DNA from: JAVVSR01 sp036654095
GTDB lineage: Bacteria > Bacillota > Clostridia > Christensenellales > CAG-917
Direction of reading: 5' to 3'
NCBI GenBank assembly: GCA_036654095.1
Contig: JAVVSR010000001.1
Coordinates: forward strand, 62,001-126,000
DNA: 64,000 bases
A model generated the notes under the pieces. That model did no database searches. It was not told the DNA's origin and saw nothing but the letters and a program-made list of their open reading frames with translations. Of the stretch, positions 1-8,495 are shown piece after piece; positions within the stretch are counted from its first letter, which is position 1, and each line of letters begins with the position of its first letter. Made by a program: the position numbers and the translations under genes.

Positions 1-3
1 ATT

Positions 4-336
4 ATGAGTAATGTTCAAAAAAATTTGGAAATAAGCGATTATTTAAGTTTGTATGGCGCGCTTTTAACAGAACATCAATCGGAGATGCTTAGGTTGTACT
101 ATGACTGTGACATTTCGTTGTTTGAAATTGCCGAACAGTTTAGCATTTCAAGACAGGCTGTTCGTGACGCGATTGTCAGAGGTGAAAAGCTTTTGCTTGA
201 ATACGAAAGTAAATTGCGCCTTAAAAAATCCAATCAGGCTTTGAAAGAAAAAATTTTAGTTGCTATTGAGCTAATTCGGGCAAATAAAAACGCTGAAAGT
301 GTTTTGCAGTCTATCATCAGTGAAATGGAGGAGTAG
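4..336 (+). CDS. ylxM: YlxM family helix-turn-helix protein (UPF0122)
   Basis: A 110-aa protein of the YlxM/UPF0122 family, whose gene normally sits beside ffh and which is thought to modulate the signal recognition particle. A sigma-like helix-turn-helix is visible at about residues 39-60 (EIAEQFSISRQAVRDAIVRG), followed by a charged helical tail. The length is typical. Its stop lies two bases before the ffh start, so the two are cotranscribed and probably translationally coupled. The window begins three bases upstream of the ATG, so the ribosome-binding site is not visible; ftsY is the usual upstream neighbour but cannot be seen. Confidence 0.9.
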   Translation: MSNVQKNLEISDYLSLYGALLTEHQSEMLRLYYDCDISLFEIAEQFSISRQAVRDAIVRGEKLLLEYESKLRLKKSNQALKEKILVAIELIRANKNAESVLQSIISEMEE

Positions 337-338
337 TT

Positions 339-1658
339 ATGGCGTTTGATAATTTAAGTACAAAGTTAAATCATATATTTACTAAAATGCGAGATAAAGG
401 CAGGCTTACCGAACTTGAAGTAAAGCAAGCTATGCGCGAAATTCGTATCGCGTTGTTGGAAGCTGACGTGAACTTTGGCGTTGTTAAAGATTTTATAAAC
501 GTTGTTACGGAAAAGGCTTGTGGCGAAAATATTTTAAAAGGTTTAGATAGCAGTCAACAGGTTATTAAAATTGTCAATGATGAACTAGTGTCTTTAATGG
601 GCAGTACCCACACGAAAATTGCCGTGGCCGACCGTCCGCCAACAATTATTATGATGTGTGGTTTGCAGGGCGCTGGCAAAACGACTATGTGTGGAAAACT
701 TGCGCAAATGTACCGTAAACTTAATAAAAAAGTACTTCTTGCCGCTTGCGATATATACCGTCCTGCTGCAATTAAGCAGTTGCAAATTGTTGGAGAAAAA
801 GTTAAAACTCAAGTTTTTACACTTGGGCAAATAAGTCCTGTTAAAATTGCTGAAGCGGCTTTGGCAGAGGCTAGGCGATTAGGTTCAGATGTTTTAATTA
901 TTGATACGGCGGGTCGTCTTCACATTGACGAACAGCTTATGGATGAGCTTAAAAACATTAAAGCTAGCGTTAAACCTAATGAAATTATGCTTGTTGTCGA
1001 CAGTATGACTGGACAAGACGCAGTAAACGTTGCAGATACGTTCAATAAAAGCCTCGAGATAAGCGGGATTATTTTAACAAAACTTGATGGCGATACAAGA
1101 GGTGGCGCGGCTTTATCAATTCGCGCGGTTACAGGTAAGCCTATTAAGTTCGTCGGCAACGGCGAAAAGATGGACGACCTTGAGCAATTTCACCCCGACA
1201 GAATGGCTAGCCGTATTTTAGGAATGGGCGACGTCCTTACTTTGATTGAAAAAGCGCAAGAAGTTTTTTCAGATGAGGAAGCGAAAAATCTACAAAAGAA
1301 AATGAAAAACAACGCTTTTACCTTGCAAGACTATCTAACGCAACTTGAAAGTGTAAAGAAAATGGGCGGAATTGGCAAAATGTTGAAAATGATGCCGGGT
1401 ATGGGCAAATTTTCGGACGCCGATGTTGACGAAAATCGTATTGTAAAAACGAAAGCTGTTATACAATCAATGACTTTTGAGGAGCGTGAAAATCCTGATA
1501 TAATTAAGTCAAGCAGAAGAAAGCGCATTGCGCAGGGCAGTGGTTGTACAATTCAAGATGTAAATCAACTTTTAAAGCAGTTTGAAATGAGCAAGGAAAT
1601 GTTGAAGCGTTTTTCAAAGGGCGGTATGAAAAATATGAAGTTTCCGCCAATGGGATAA
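339..1658 (+). CDS. ffh: Signal recognition particle protein Ffh (SRP54)
   Basis: The 439-aa GTPase subunit of the signal recognition particle, which binds 4.5S/6S RNA and signal sequences of nascent membrane proteins and docks with FtsY. An N domain (about 1-95) is followed by the G domain with P-loop GLQGAGKTT (108-116), DTAGR (189-193) and TKLDGD (247-252). A methionine-rich M domain follows (about 320-439), with MMPGMGK and the RNA-binding RRKRIAQGSG stretch. Its start overlaps the GGAGG end of ylxM, which supplies the ribosome-binding site. Domain order and length are complete. Confidence 0.97.
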   Translation: MAFDNLSTKLNHIFTKMRDKGRLTELEVKQAMREIRIALLEADVNFGVVKDFINVVTEKACGENILKGLDSSQQVIKIVNDELVSLMGSTHTKIAVADRPPTIIMMCGLQGAGKTTMCGKLAQMYRKLNKKVLLAACDIYRPAAIKQLQIVGEKVKTQVFTLGQISPVKIAEAALAEARRLGSDVLIIDTAGRLHIDEQLMDELKNIKASVKPNEIMLVVDSMTGQDAVNVADTFNKSLEISGIILTKLDGDTRGGAALSIRAVTGKPIKFVGNGEKMDDLEQFHPDRMASRILGMGDVLTLIEKAQEVFSDEEAKNLQKKMKNNAFTLQDYLTQLESVKKMGGIGKMLKMMPGMGKFSDADVDENRIVKTKAVIQSMTFEERENPDIIKSSRRKRIAQGSGCTIQDVNQLLKQFEMSKEMLKRFSKGGMKNMKFPPMG

Positions 1659-1731
1659 CAAATAGTTATGACATTTAAGTTAAATCATTGCTATAAAAGC
1701 TTGTATAAATATAGATAACAGGTACTTATTT

Positions 1732-2002
1732 AATGTTAATAGATAATTGGGAATAGATACTTAGTTAATGAATATCTCGCTNNNNNNNNNNNNNNNNNNN
1801 NNNNNNNNNNNNNNNNNNNNNNNNNNNNNNNNNNNNNNNNNNNNNNNNNNNNNNNNNNNNNNNNNNNNNNNNNNNNNNNNNTGGAAATGTTGCTACAAAT
1901 GTTAATAGATAATTGGGAATAGATACTTAGTTAATGAATATCTCGCTTGGAAATGTTGCTACAAATGTTAATAGATAATTGGGAATAGATACTTAGTTAA
2001 TG
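1732..2002 (+). repeat. 66-bp minisatellite interrupted by the assembly gap
   Basis: A direct tandem repeat with a 66-bp unit that begins AAATGTTAATAGATAATTGG. The 3' flank of the gap has the end of one unit (1882-1896), one full unit (1897-1962) and a partial unit (1963-2002), all identical where they overlap. The 5' flank (1732-1781) holds the first 50 bases of another unit. Degenerate relatives of the TTAATGTTAAT part continue on both sides (about 1700-1731 and 2000-2080). Real copy number is unknown because the array contains the run of N. It lies between ffh and rpsP and encodes nothing recognisable. Confidence 0.9.
1782..1881. other. Assembly gap (100 N)
   Basis: Exactly 100 undetermined bases. 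The round length is a conventional placeholder for a scaffold join of unknown size rather than a measured gap. Both edges are in the same 66-bp repeat unit, so the join may simply be a collapsed tandem array. A larger missing segment, for example a tRNA gene, cannot be excluded. Confidence 0.97.
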
Positions 2003-2211
2003 TTAATGGTTGGTTGATAACGGATACTTCTTAAATGTTAATAAACAATATAATGGTTAATTAAAAACAGGATAATGTTTACGTAATATTAACAAAATTA
2101 AGTGACAATTATTTAGTCAATAAATTAAACTTTGAATATGTGCATTTTAAAATTTAAATAAAGTTGTAAAAAAATTAAAATATATAAAGATTTTTACGGA
2201 GGTAAATCAAA

Positions 2212-2460
2212 ATGGCAGTAAAACTTAGATTAACTAGAATGGGCGCAAAAAAGACTCCTTTTTATCGTATCGTTGCTACGGACAGTAGAAAGGCGCGTGA
2301 TGGACAATACCTTGAGCAAATTGGGTATTATGACCCCACGAAAGAACCTGTTGTTCTCAAAATCGACGCCGATATCGCTAAAAAATGGCTTGCTAATGGC
2401 GCACAACCCACAGAAACCGTTAGAGATTTATTTAGAAAAAACGGCATTATCGAAAAGTAA
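2212..2460 (+). CDS. rpsP: 30S ribosomal protein bS16
   Basis: An 82-aa bS16, a small-subunit assembly protein. The N-terminus MAVKLRLTRMGAKKTPFYRI and the DGQYLEQIGYYDP segment are diagnostic. The start follows ACGGAGGT with normal spacing. It heads the rpsP-khpA-rimM-trmD-rbgA-rnhB-yraN run. A weak sigma-A-like TTGAAT / TAAATA pair lies at about 2132-2160, so transcription probably restarts here, downstream of the repeat array. Confidence 0.97.
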   Translation: MAVKLRLTRMGAKKTPFYRIVATDSRKARDGQYLEQIGYYDPTKEPVVLKIDADIAKKWLANGAQPTETVRDLFRKNGIIEK

Positions 2461-2474
2461 CCATAAGGTGAATT

Positions 2475-2705
2475 ATGAAAGAATTAGTTGAATATCTAGT
2501 CAAGGAATTGACAGGCAGTGACGATGTTACTGTTGAGCTTTCCGACGACAAAGGTAATGGCGAAATTACTATTTCAGCAAGCAAGGAAAATATCGGTAAA
2601 ATTATTGGAAAGCAAGGCCGAATTGCTAAGTCAATTCGCACAATAGTTAAAGCCGCTTCACTTCGCGAAAGGAAAAAGTATACCGTTACCATTGTTGAAA
2701 AATAA
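2475..2705 (+). CDS. khpA: KH-domain RNA-binding protein KhpA (YlqC)
   Basis: A 76-aa single KH-domain protein of the YlqC/KhpA family. In other Firmicutes KhpA pairs with KhpB/Jag and binds small RNAs and mRNAs, affecting cell elongation. The KH GxxG loop is GKQG at residues 45-48, within GKIIGKQGRIAKSIR. It lies 14 bp after rpsP and 16 bp before rimM, the usual order. The ylqD gene found here in Bacillus is absent. Confidence 0.93.
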   Translation: MKELVEYLVKELTGSDDVTVELSDDKGNGEITISASKENIGKIIGKQGRIAKSIRTIVKAASLRERKKYTVTIVEK

Positions 2706-2721
2706 AGCCACGGGGTGACAA

Positions 2722-3225
2722 ATGTTGACTCTTACAATAGGCGAAATAGTTAAGGCACAGGGCATTAAGGGAGAGGTTAAAGTAGTACCTATTACCGATA
2801 ATGTCCTGCGTTTTAAAGTCTTGAAACGCGTGTTTATTGATGGAAATCGCGAGTTAAAGGTCGAATCTTTTAGAATTGACGGCAATATAGTGTTTTTGAA
2901 ATTTGTTGGCATAAACACTCGAAATGACGCCGAACTTTTAGCTAATCATCTCATAAGTGTTCCACGCGATGAGGCCGTGACTCTTCCTGAAGGCAGTCAT
3001 TTTATTGTTGACTTAATTGGTTGCAAGGTTATTTGCGAAGGGAAACAAATAGGCGCTCTTGTAGATGTTTTGCAAAATGGCGCTGCTGATGTTTACATTA
3101 TGTCGTCAAATGGTAAAACTATAATGTTTCCAGCGCTAAGCGACTTGCTAATTAGCGTTGATACTAACGCGCGTGTGATTGAAGTTTGTAAATCGCGCTT
3201 TGACGAGGTTGCCGTTTATGATTAG
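2722..3225 (+). CDS. rimM: 16S rRNA processing protein RimM
   Basis: A 167-aa RimM, a maturation factor for the 30S head that binds uS19. The N-terminal domain has IGEIVKAQGIKGEVKV, and the C-terminal PRC-barrel part has GCKVICEGKQIGALVDVLQNG-like sequence ending with PALSDLLISVD. Its last eight bases overlap trmD, consistent with coupling. The start is preceded by ACGGGGTGA. Confidence 0.95.
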   Translation: MLTLTIGEIVKAQGIKGEVKVVPITDNVLRFKVLKRVFIDGNRELKVESFRIDGNIVFLKFVGINTRNDAELLANHLISVPRDEAVTLPEGSHFIVDLIGCKVICEGKQIGALVDVLQNGAADVYIMSSNGKTIMFPALSDLLISVDTNARVIEVCKSRFDEVAVYD

Positions 3226-3892
3226 TTTTGAGGTGTTGACACTTTTTCCTGAGTATTTTGAGGTTCTAAATAGCGGAATTTTAGGTAAAGCTATACAAAA
3301 TAATCTTTTTAAAGTTAAAGTTACCAATATTCGTGACTTTTCGGCGGATAAACATAACAAAACAGATGATTATCCTTTTGGTGGTGGCGCTGGTATGGTG
3401 ATGACTCCGCAACCTATTCACGATGCAATTTTGGCCGTGGATATGGAACACAAGTGTAAACGGATAAATGTTTCGCCACGCGGAATAAAACTTACGCAAC
3501 AACTTGTAAAAACGTTATCGGAAGAGAGTAATATTTTATTGTTATGCGGTAGCTATGAGGGCATTGACCAACGTGTTATTGATATGGATATCGATATGGA
3601 AGTTTCTATTGGCGATTACGTTTTGACTAGTGGAGAATTGCCCGCATTAGTTATATTAAATGCCATATCACGATATATTCCGAATGTTTTAGGCAGCGAG
3701 CAGTCGACCGAAATTGAAAGTTTTTCGGAAAATTTACTTGAATATCCACAATATACTCGACCGCAAAACTTTTTAGGCGCTGAAGTTCCTGAAGTTTTGA
3801 TTTCGGGCAATCACGCTTTAGTTGATAAATGGCGTGACGAGCAATCAAAAAAAATTACTAAAGAACGCCGTCCAGACCTTCTTGAAAAGTAA
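3218..3892 (+). CDS. trmD: tRNA (guanine-N1)-methyltransferase TrmD
   Basis: A 224-aa SPOUT methyltransferase that makes m1G37 in tRNAs reading CNN codons, using S-adenosylmethionine, and so prevents +1 frameshifting. The start used is the ATG overlapping the rimM stop, because homologues begin ISFEVLTLFPE and GAGG sits just upstream; an earlier in-frame start would add 13 residues encoded inside rimM. The trefoil-knot signatures are SPRG (86-89), CGSYEGIDQRV (110-120) and SIGDYVLTSGELPA (130-143). Confidence 0.96.
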   Translation: MISFEVLTLFPEYFEVLNSGILGKAIQNNLFKVKVTNIRDFSADKHNKTDDYPFGGGAGMVMTPQPIHDAILAVDMEHKCKRINVSPRGIKLTQQLVKTLSEESNILLLCGSYEGIDQRVIDMDIDMEVSIGDYVLTSGELPALVILNAISRYIPNVLGSEQSTEIESFSENLLEYPQYTRPQNFLGAEVPEVLISGNHALVDKWRDEQSKKITKERRPDLLEK

Positions 3893-3935
3893 AGAAATGG
3901 TTTTGGTGTAAAATAAATTATTCAAATGGAGTAAA

Positions 3936-4778
3936 ATGTCAATACAATGGTTTCCGGGTCATATGTTCAAGGCCGTAAAATTAATAGAGGCTAATCTTAA
4001 AATTGTAGATGCGGTTATTTATGTAATTGATAGTCGCGCAGTTTCTGCGTGCATAAATCCTAGTTTTGATAGTTTAATTAAAAATAAACCGATTTTGTAT
4101 TGTTTTTCAAAAATCGATATGGTCGAGCAACCCGACATAAAAAAATGGTATGAAGATTTTGATAAAAGGGGTTTGAACTATGTTGCCTCTAACAGCACAG
4201 GTGGGCATGATAGTGTTGCAGTTATGCGCAAACTTCGTGAACTGATGTCGGAAAAAACCGAAAGATATCGCGAAAAGGGTGTCAGTACGCCAATTCGCAG
4301 TATGGTTATTGGTATTCCCAACAGCGGTAAGTCAACATTAATTAACAGCTTATGCGGCGGTAAAAAAACTTTGACAGGCGACAGGCCTGGCATAACTCGA
4401 AACAAACAATGGCTTGCGGTTGAAAGCGGTATAGATATGCTTGATACTCCCGGCACGCTTTGGCCTAAACTTGAAGACCAGAAGATAGCAAAAGATTTGG
4501 CATTTATAGGCAGTATTCGCGATGATATTATTGATACAAATGATTTGGCTTTGGATTTAATTGATTACTTAATGCGCAATCATTTTGAAAAACTTAAAGA
4601 ACGTTATGGTATTTCAGAATTAGGCGAAACACCTCTTTTAGTTTACGAGCAAATTGCAGCTTCTAGAGGTTATTTATTGAAAGGCGCGGAAGTGGATTAT
4701 GACCGAGCGGGTCACGCGTTGATTGATGATTTTAGAAAGCAACGCATAGGGAAAATTATGCTTGAATTTCCGAATTAA
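3936..4778 (+). CDS. rbgA: Ribosome biogenesis GTPase RbgA (YlqF)
   Basis: A 280-aa circularly permuted GTPase needed for late 50S assembly (entry of uL16, bL27 and neighbours). It starts with the family signature IQWFPGHM. The motifs run in permuted order: G4-like FSKIDM (57-62, with Ser in place of the usual Asn), then P-loop GIPNSGKST (126-134), then DTPG (170-173). A GGAG precedes the ATG. Its stop abuts the rnhB start with no spacer. Confidence 0.95.
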   Translation: MSIQWFPGHMFKAVKLIEANLKIVDAVIYVIDSRAVSACINPSFDSLIKNKPILYCFSKIDMVEQPDIKKWYEDFDKRGLNYVASNSTGGHDSVAVMRKLRELMSEKTERYREKGVSTPIRSMVIGIPNSGKSTLINSLCGGKKTLTGDRPGITRNKQWLAVESGIDMLDTPGTLWPKLEDQKIAKDLAFIGSIRDDIIDTNDLALDLIDYLMRNHFEKLKERYGISELGETPLLVYEQIAASRGYLLKGAEVDYDRAGHALIDDFRKQRIGKIMLEFPN

Positions 4779-5372
4779 ATGGATAAATTATTTTTTGAAA
4801 AAATGTACCTTGAAAGGGGTATGCGATATATTTGTGGAGTGGACGAAGTTGGTCGCGGCCCACTTGCAGGGCCTGTTACAGTAACAGCGATAATAATGGA
4901 TTTATCTAAAATTATTGATGGTGTTGATGACAGCAAAAAAGTTTCGGAAAAGAAGCGAGAACGCTTGTATGATGAAATAATATCAGCTTCAATATGTTGC
5001 GAAACGGTTAGCATTGAAAATACTGTTATTGACGAAATCAACATTTTAAATGCAACAAAACGCGCTATGAAGCAGGCTATAATGTCATTAGACGTAAAAC
5101 CCGACATAGTTTTAATTGACGCGGTGCAACTTGAAATTCCATATCTTACGCACGCTATTATTAAGGGTGATGAACTAAGTTATTCCATTGGCGCGGCATC
5201 TATAATTGCCAAAGTTCATCGTGATAGACTTATGCGAGAATATGCCAAAATGTATCCTGAATATTATTTTGAAAAAAACAAAGGTTATGGCTCGGCGCAA
5301 CATATTGAGGCTATTAAAAAGTTTGGCGCAACACCAATTCATCGTAAGAGTTTTATAAAAAATTTTGTATAA
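4779..5372 (+). CDS. rnhB: Ribonuclease HII
   Basis: A 197-aa type 2 RNase H that removes ribonucleotides and RNA primers from DNA hybrids. The metal-binding motif CGVDEVGRGPLAGPV gives Asp22 and Glu23; further acidic residues lie in IVLIDA, and the C-terminal NKGYGSAQHIEAI block is conserved. The ATG directly follows the rbgA stop and has no clear Shine-Dalgarno of its own, so translation is probably coupled. Confidence 0.96.
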   Translation: MDKLFFEKMYLERGMRYICGVDEVGRGPLAGPVTVTAIIMDLSKIIDGVDDSKKVSEKKRERLYDEIISASICCETVSIENTVIDEINILNATKRAMKQAIMSLDVKPDIVLIDAVQLEIPYLTHAIIKGDELSYSIGAASIIAKVHRDRLMREYAKMYPEYYFEKNKGYGSAQHIEAIKKFGATPIHRKSFIKNFV

Positions 5373-5392
5373 TATTTATTTTTAAGGAATGT

Positions 5393-5734
5393 ATGAATAC
5401 GAAAATAGAAGGAGTTCGCGGCGAAAGTTTTGCGGTGGGATACCTTGTTAAAAAAGGTTATAAAATTATTGAAACAAACATTAAACTTATGGGCATTGAG
5501 GTTGACATTATCGCCGAATCACCAGATAAAGCTATTGTATTTTGCGAGGTTAAGGCTCGACAAACATTAAACTTTGGCCATCCGCTTGAGGCTATTACGC
5601 CTGCCAAGCAAAATCGATATCGTACATTTGCAAAGCAGTATATTGTTATTAAAAGGTTGGCTAACCGCGATATTCGATTTGACGCAATAGCATTATTGGG
5701 CGACGAAATAACTCATATTGAAAACGCATTTTAG
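5393..5734 (+). CDS. yraN: YraN family endonuclease-like protein (UPF0102)
   Basis: A 113-aa UPF0102/YraN protein with a PD-(D/E)XK nuclease-like core: Glu36 and Asp38 in GIEVDII, then Glu52-x-Lys54 in FCEVKAR. The N-terminal GVRGESFAVGYLVKKGYKI helix is typical. Function is not established in general; a role in DNA processing is inferred from the fold and from its usual place beside rnhB and comM-dprA. It ends the operon, with a terminator about 70 bp downstream. Confidence 0.9.
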   Translation: MNTKIEGVRGESFAVGYLVKKGYKIIETNIKLMGIEVDIIAESPDKAIVFCEVKARQTLNFGHPLEAITPAKQNRYRTFAKQYIVIKRLANRDIRFDAIALLGDEITHIENAF

Positions 5735-5802
5735 TATTATTGCGATTTTTAATGTTAAATTTGTTAAAAAATATTAAATATTATATAAATATATGCAAAA
5801 AC

Positions 5803-5830
5803 ACGTTCAAAACAGTTGAGCGTTTTTTTA
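5803..5830 (+). terminator. Intrinsic terminator after yraN
   Basis: An 8-bp stem ACGTTCAA / TTGAGCGT with one G-U pair and a 5-base loop, followed by seven T. It closes the rpsP-to-yraN transcript just upstream of the rplS promoter. Confidence 0.8.
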
Positions 5831-5835
5831 TTTTG

Positions 5836-5844
5836 TGCTAAAAT
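5836..5844 (+). promoter_or_regulatory. Extended -10 promoter for rplS
   Basis: TGC followed by TAAAAT forms an extended -10 element just after the yraN terminator. No good -35 is seen, as expected for extended -10 promoters. Its position gives rplS a leader of about 70 nt. Confidence 0.55.
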
Positions 5845-5849
5845 CATAC

Positions 5850-5914
5850 AGTCTGACTTCGGGCGGTCCTCTGTCATTGCACACGAACGCTTAGTAAACT
5901 AATTGGAGGTAAAG
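5850..5914 (+). promoter_or_regulatory. rplS 5' leader, possible L19 autoregulatory RNA
   Basis: A GC-richer stretch between the promoter and the rplS start, containing GACTTCGGGCGGTC and short complementary segments (TGAC near 5863 and GTCA near 5874). Many low-GC Gram-positive rplS genes carry an L19-binding leader in this position. The match here is by position and base composition only. Confidence 0.3.
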
Positions 5915-5919
5915 TCACA

Positions 5920-6267
5920 ATGAGCAACATTATCGATTTGATTGAAAGCGAGGGTATTAGAAAAGATGTACCCAATTTCGGCCCTGGTGATACCGTTAAG
6001 GTTCTGGTTAAGGTCGTTGAAGGTACACGTGAGCGTTTACAAGGTTTTGAGGGCGTAGTTATTGCGCGCCAACATGGTGGTATTCGTGAGTCGTTTACTG
6101 TACGTCATATGTCATTTGGTATCGGCGTTGAGCGTATATTCCCACTTCATTCGCCTAAGATTGACCATATTGAGGTTATTCGTCGCGGTAGCGTTCGTCG
6201 CGCTAAATTGTACTATTTGCGTGGTTTGAAAGGCAAGGCTGCAAAAATTAAAGAAATTAGCAAGTAA
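5920..6267 (+). CDS. rplS: 50S ribosomal protein bL19
   Basis: A 115-aa bL19, located at the 30S-50S interface. PNFGPGDTVKVLVKVVEGTR, RLQGFEGVVIARQHGG and VRRAKLYYLRGLKGKAAKIKE are characteristic. A strong TGGAGGT precedes the ATG. Unlike in B. subtilis, where rplS follows trmD, here it lies after yraN with its own promoter, and a membrane-protein gene follows 23 bp later. Confidence 0.97.
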   Translation: MSNIIDLIESEGIRKDVPNFGPGDTVKVLVKVVEGTRERLQGFEGVVIARQHGGIRESFTVRHMSFGIGVERIFPLHSPKIDHIEVIRRGSVRRAKLYYLRGLKGKAAKIKEISK

Positions 6268-6290
6268 TTTCCATTTTAAGCGAGGTTATA

Positions 6291-8306
6291 ATGAAAAAAA
6301 GTTTAACGATATTGTTATTACTTGTGTCGATTATGTTTGTCTTCGCAGGTTGTAACACTAAGCCCGTCTATGAAAAGGAACTTGTTTTAAACGGTACTTT
6401 TGAAGATGTGGTTAATAATTTGGATTACTGGTATTCTGGGCTTGACGTCAAAAACAATTCGGACGGCAAAACTCAGCGCGCATATCACAGCGAAGGGTCT
6501 AATGCTACTTACGGCAAGCAGTTTTTAAAATTGCAAAACACCAGTTCTTCGGGTAATTTTTCATACGTCTATCAAGAAGTTTCTGTCGTTAAAAGGGGTA
6601 CTTATAAGGTTTCGGCTTTAATTAAAAATGAGTCGCTTTCTCAAGGCAAGCACGACACTTTCACTGGTGGCGGTATTACTATTTTGGAAGGCGATGTGCT
6701 TTTAACCTCTGTTAATACTATTGGCGATTGGACTGAATACACCATTTACGTTAAACCTAAAAATACTAAAACTATAACCGTTGCTTTGTCGCTCGGCGCA
6801 AGTGATTCATATTCGGTTGGCAAAACTTGTTTTGACAACGTTTCGGTCAAGCGAGTTAAAAGCGTGCCTGCCGGCGCTGAAGTAAAAACTATTTTTAAGC
6901 CTCACGAAAAAGCGTATGAGCTTAGTTCGGTTGGCGGGATTATGTTTATTGTTTTGCTTTCGGTTTTGACTGTTGGCATTATGGTTGGCGCATATTTCTT
7001 CTATCGCAAACTTTTAATGGACGGCAGTAAAAAAGCTTTGGTCAAAAACACGGCGATTACAGTTTCGTTGTTGGTTTTGCTAGGGTTGGCGATAAGGTTT
7101 ATCCTTGCAAGCACATTGTTTGCGCGAGGTAGCACCAGTTATTTGGTTGCTTTGGCTAAAGATTTTGACAATTTAGGTTGGATGAATGTTTATACAAAGT
7201 ATTCGAGTTTTGCGCCACTTTATATTTACTCTATGACTGCGACGGGTGGTATTGTTAGAAATATGTCATCATTAGCAGGTATGTCAGTTGTAATAAGATT
7301 ATTGGCTATCCTTTGCGAGGGCGCGACGATTGCGTTGTTGTATTTCTTTAGCAAAAAATATACCAGCGAAAAGATTGCAGGTTTAATTGCGGGTCTTTAC
7401 GCTATACTTCCTATTACTTTTGTGCTTTCGGGTGGATATAGCAATATTGTTCCGGTGCTTTCTTTCTTGCTGTTAGTAATGTTTATTAGCATTATAGAAA
7501 AAAAATATATCGTCCTCATGGCCGCCGCTTTAATAGGCGTTTTATGGTCGCCAGTTGTTATTTATGTTTTGCCATTCGTAATAATGTATGAGGTTGTTGC
7601 TCTTATTAAGGCAAACGATAAAAAATTGTACGTTAAGTTTATCGCAGGGTTTGTAGTTTCGTTTGTTTTATTTATTATGCTTTCGTCCTTTGCTGTTAAA
7701 AATCAATTTTATGTTCATGGCCACGTTTTCTACATCTTCTTGCGCTACTCAAATATGATGTTCGCTTCGCAAGCTTGTGTTGCTAATGCGTTTAACCTTT
7801 ATGGTTTGTTTGGTTTAAACGGCCTTGCTGTAAATAAAACTGCATTTTGGTTAAATCTAGTATTTAGCTTAATTTTAGTTGTATATACAATGTCGCTTTA
7901 CTTCAAAAATAAAAATCGTGGCGAACTTATGCTGATGGTTGCTTTCTTCTTAACAACCATATCGGTTTTCAGTTTGAATATGAATGACACTTCGTTGGCA
8001 GTCGGTTTAGGCTTGTTGCTTGCGTATATCGCAATTAGTGGCGAGTTAAGGCTGTTTTGGGTGTTTGGTTGGTTTGTATTGCTGTCATTTGTAAACATTG
8101 GCGTAGTTATGAATATGTCGGGAGCGCTAGGCGAAACAATGAAGTTGACTTATTTTGCTAAAGATAGTGTGCTATATGCGTTTGGCAATGTGATAGCATC
8201 GCTTACAACTATTTATTATGGTTATGTGGTGTATGACATAACCTCAAATTCAAAGCGAGTAAGTATTATGCCTATGCCCGCTAAAGAAAAATCTGTTAAT
8301 GTTTAG
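6291..8306 (+). CDS. Lipoprotein with jelly-roll-like domain fused to polytopic GT-C-like membrane protein
   Basis: A 671-aa membrane protein. A lipoprotein signal ends in VFAGC (Cys21). Residues about 28-195 resemble a carbohydrate-binding/jelly-roll module (NGTFEDVVNNLDYWYSG...; CFDNVSVKRV near its end). From about 212 there are many hydrophobic segments. The first loop after the second segment, containing LVALAKDFDNLGWMNVYTKYSSFAPLY split across a short region, resembles the acidic first loop of GT-C glycosyltransferases related to Gpi18. A role in exporting or adding sugars outside the cell is inferred only. It follows rplS and ends at a strong terminator. Confidence 0.6.
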   Translation: MKKSLTILLLLVSIMFVFAGCNTKPVYEKELVLNGTFEDVVNNLDYWYSGLDVKNNSDGKTQRAYHSEGSNATYGKQFLKLQNTSSSGNFSYVYQEVSVVKRGTYKVSALIKNESLSQGKHDTFTGGGITILEGDVLLTSVNTIGDWTEYTIYVKPKNTKTITVALSLGASDSYSVGKTCFDNVSVKRVKSVPAGAEVKTIFKPHEKAYELSSVGGIMFIVLLSVLTVGIMVGAYFFYRKLLMDGSKKALVKNTAITVSLLVLLGLAIRFILASTLFARGSTSYLVALAKDFDNLGWMNVYTKYSSFAPLYIYSMTATGGIVRNMSSLAGMSVVIRLLAILCEGATIALLYFFSKKYTSEKIAGLIAGLYAILPITFVLSGGYSNIVPVLSFLLLVMFISIIEKKYIVLMAAALIGVLWSPVVIYVLPFVIMYEVVALIKANDKKLYVKFIAGFVVSFVLFIMLSSFAVKNQFYVHGHVFYIFLRYSNMMFASQACVANAFNLYGLFGLNGLAVNKTAFWLNLVFSLILVVYTMSLYFKNKNRGELMLMVAFFLTTISVFSLNMNDTSLAVGLGLLLAYIAISGELRLFWVFGWFVLLSFVNIGVVMNMSGALGETMKLTYFAKDSVLYAFGNVIASLTTIYYGYVVYDITSNSKRVSIMPMPAKEKSVNV

Positions 8307-8329
8307 GCAACGTTAAATTAATTTTTATT

Positions 8330-8363
8330 AAATCCGCAAAAATCATTTGCGGATTTTCTTTTT
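8330..8363 (+). terminator. Intrinsic terminator
   Basis: A perfect 11-bp stem AAATCCGCAAA / TTTGCGGATTT with a 5-base loop and a T-rich tail. It ends the rplS-membrane protein transcript before comM. Confidence 0.92.
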
Positions 8364-8495
8364 ATATATATTATTAAATATATATATAAGATATACAATA
8401 ATAAATGAAAAAAAATATTATATAAAAATGCTCAAATTTAGTTTTCAAATGCAAAATATTTTGCTACACTCTTATAGTGAATGCGAGGTGAGATA

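Noticed and set aside
1782..1881. Natural boundary or mobile-element insertion at the N run
   Set aside because: Both flanks are the same tandem repeat, which is enough to explain the break; no element ends are seen.
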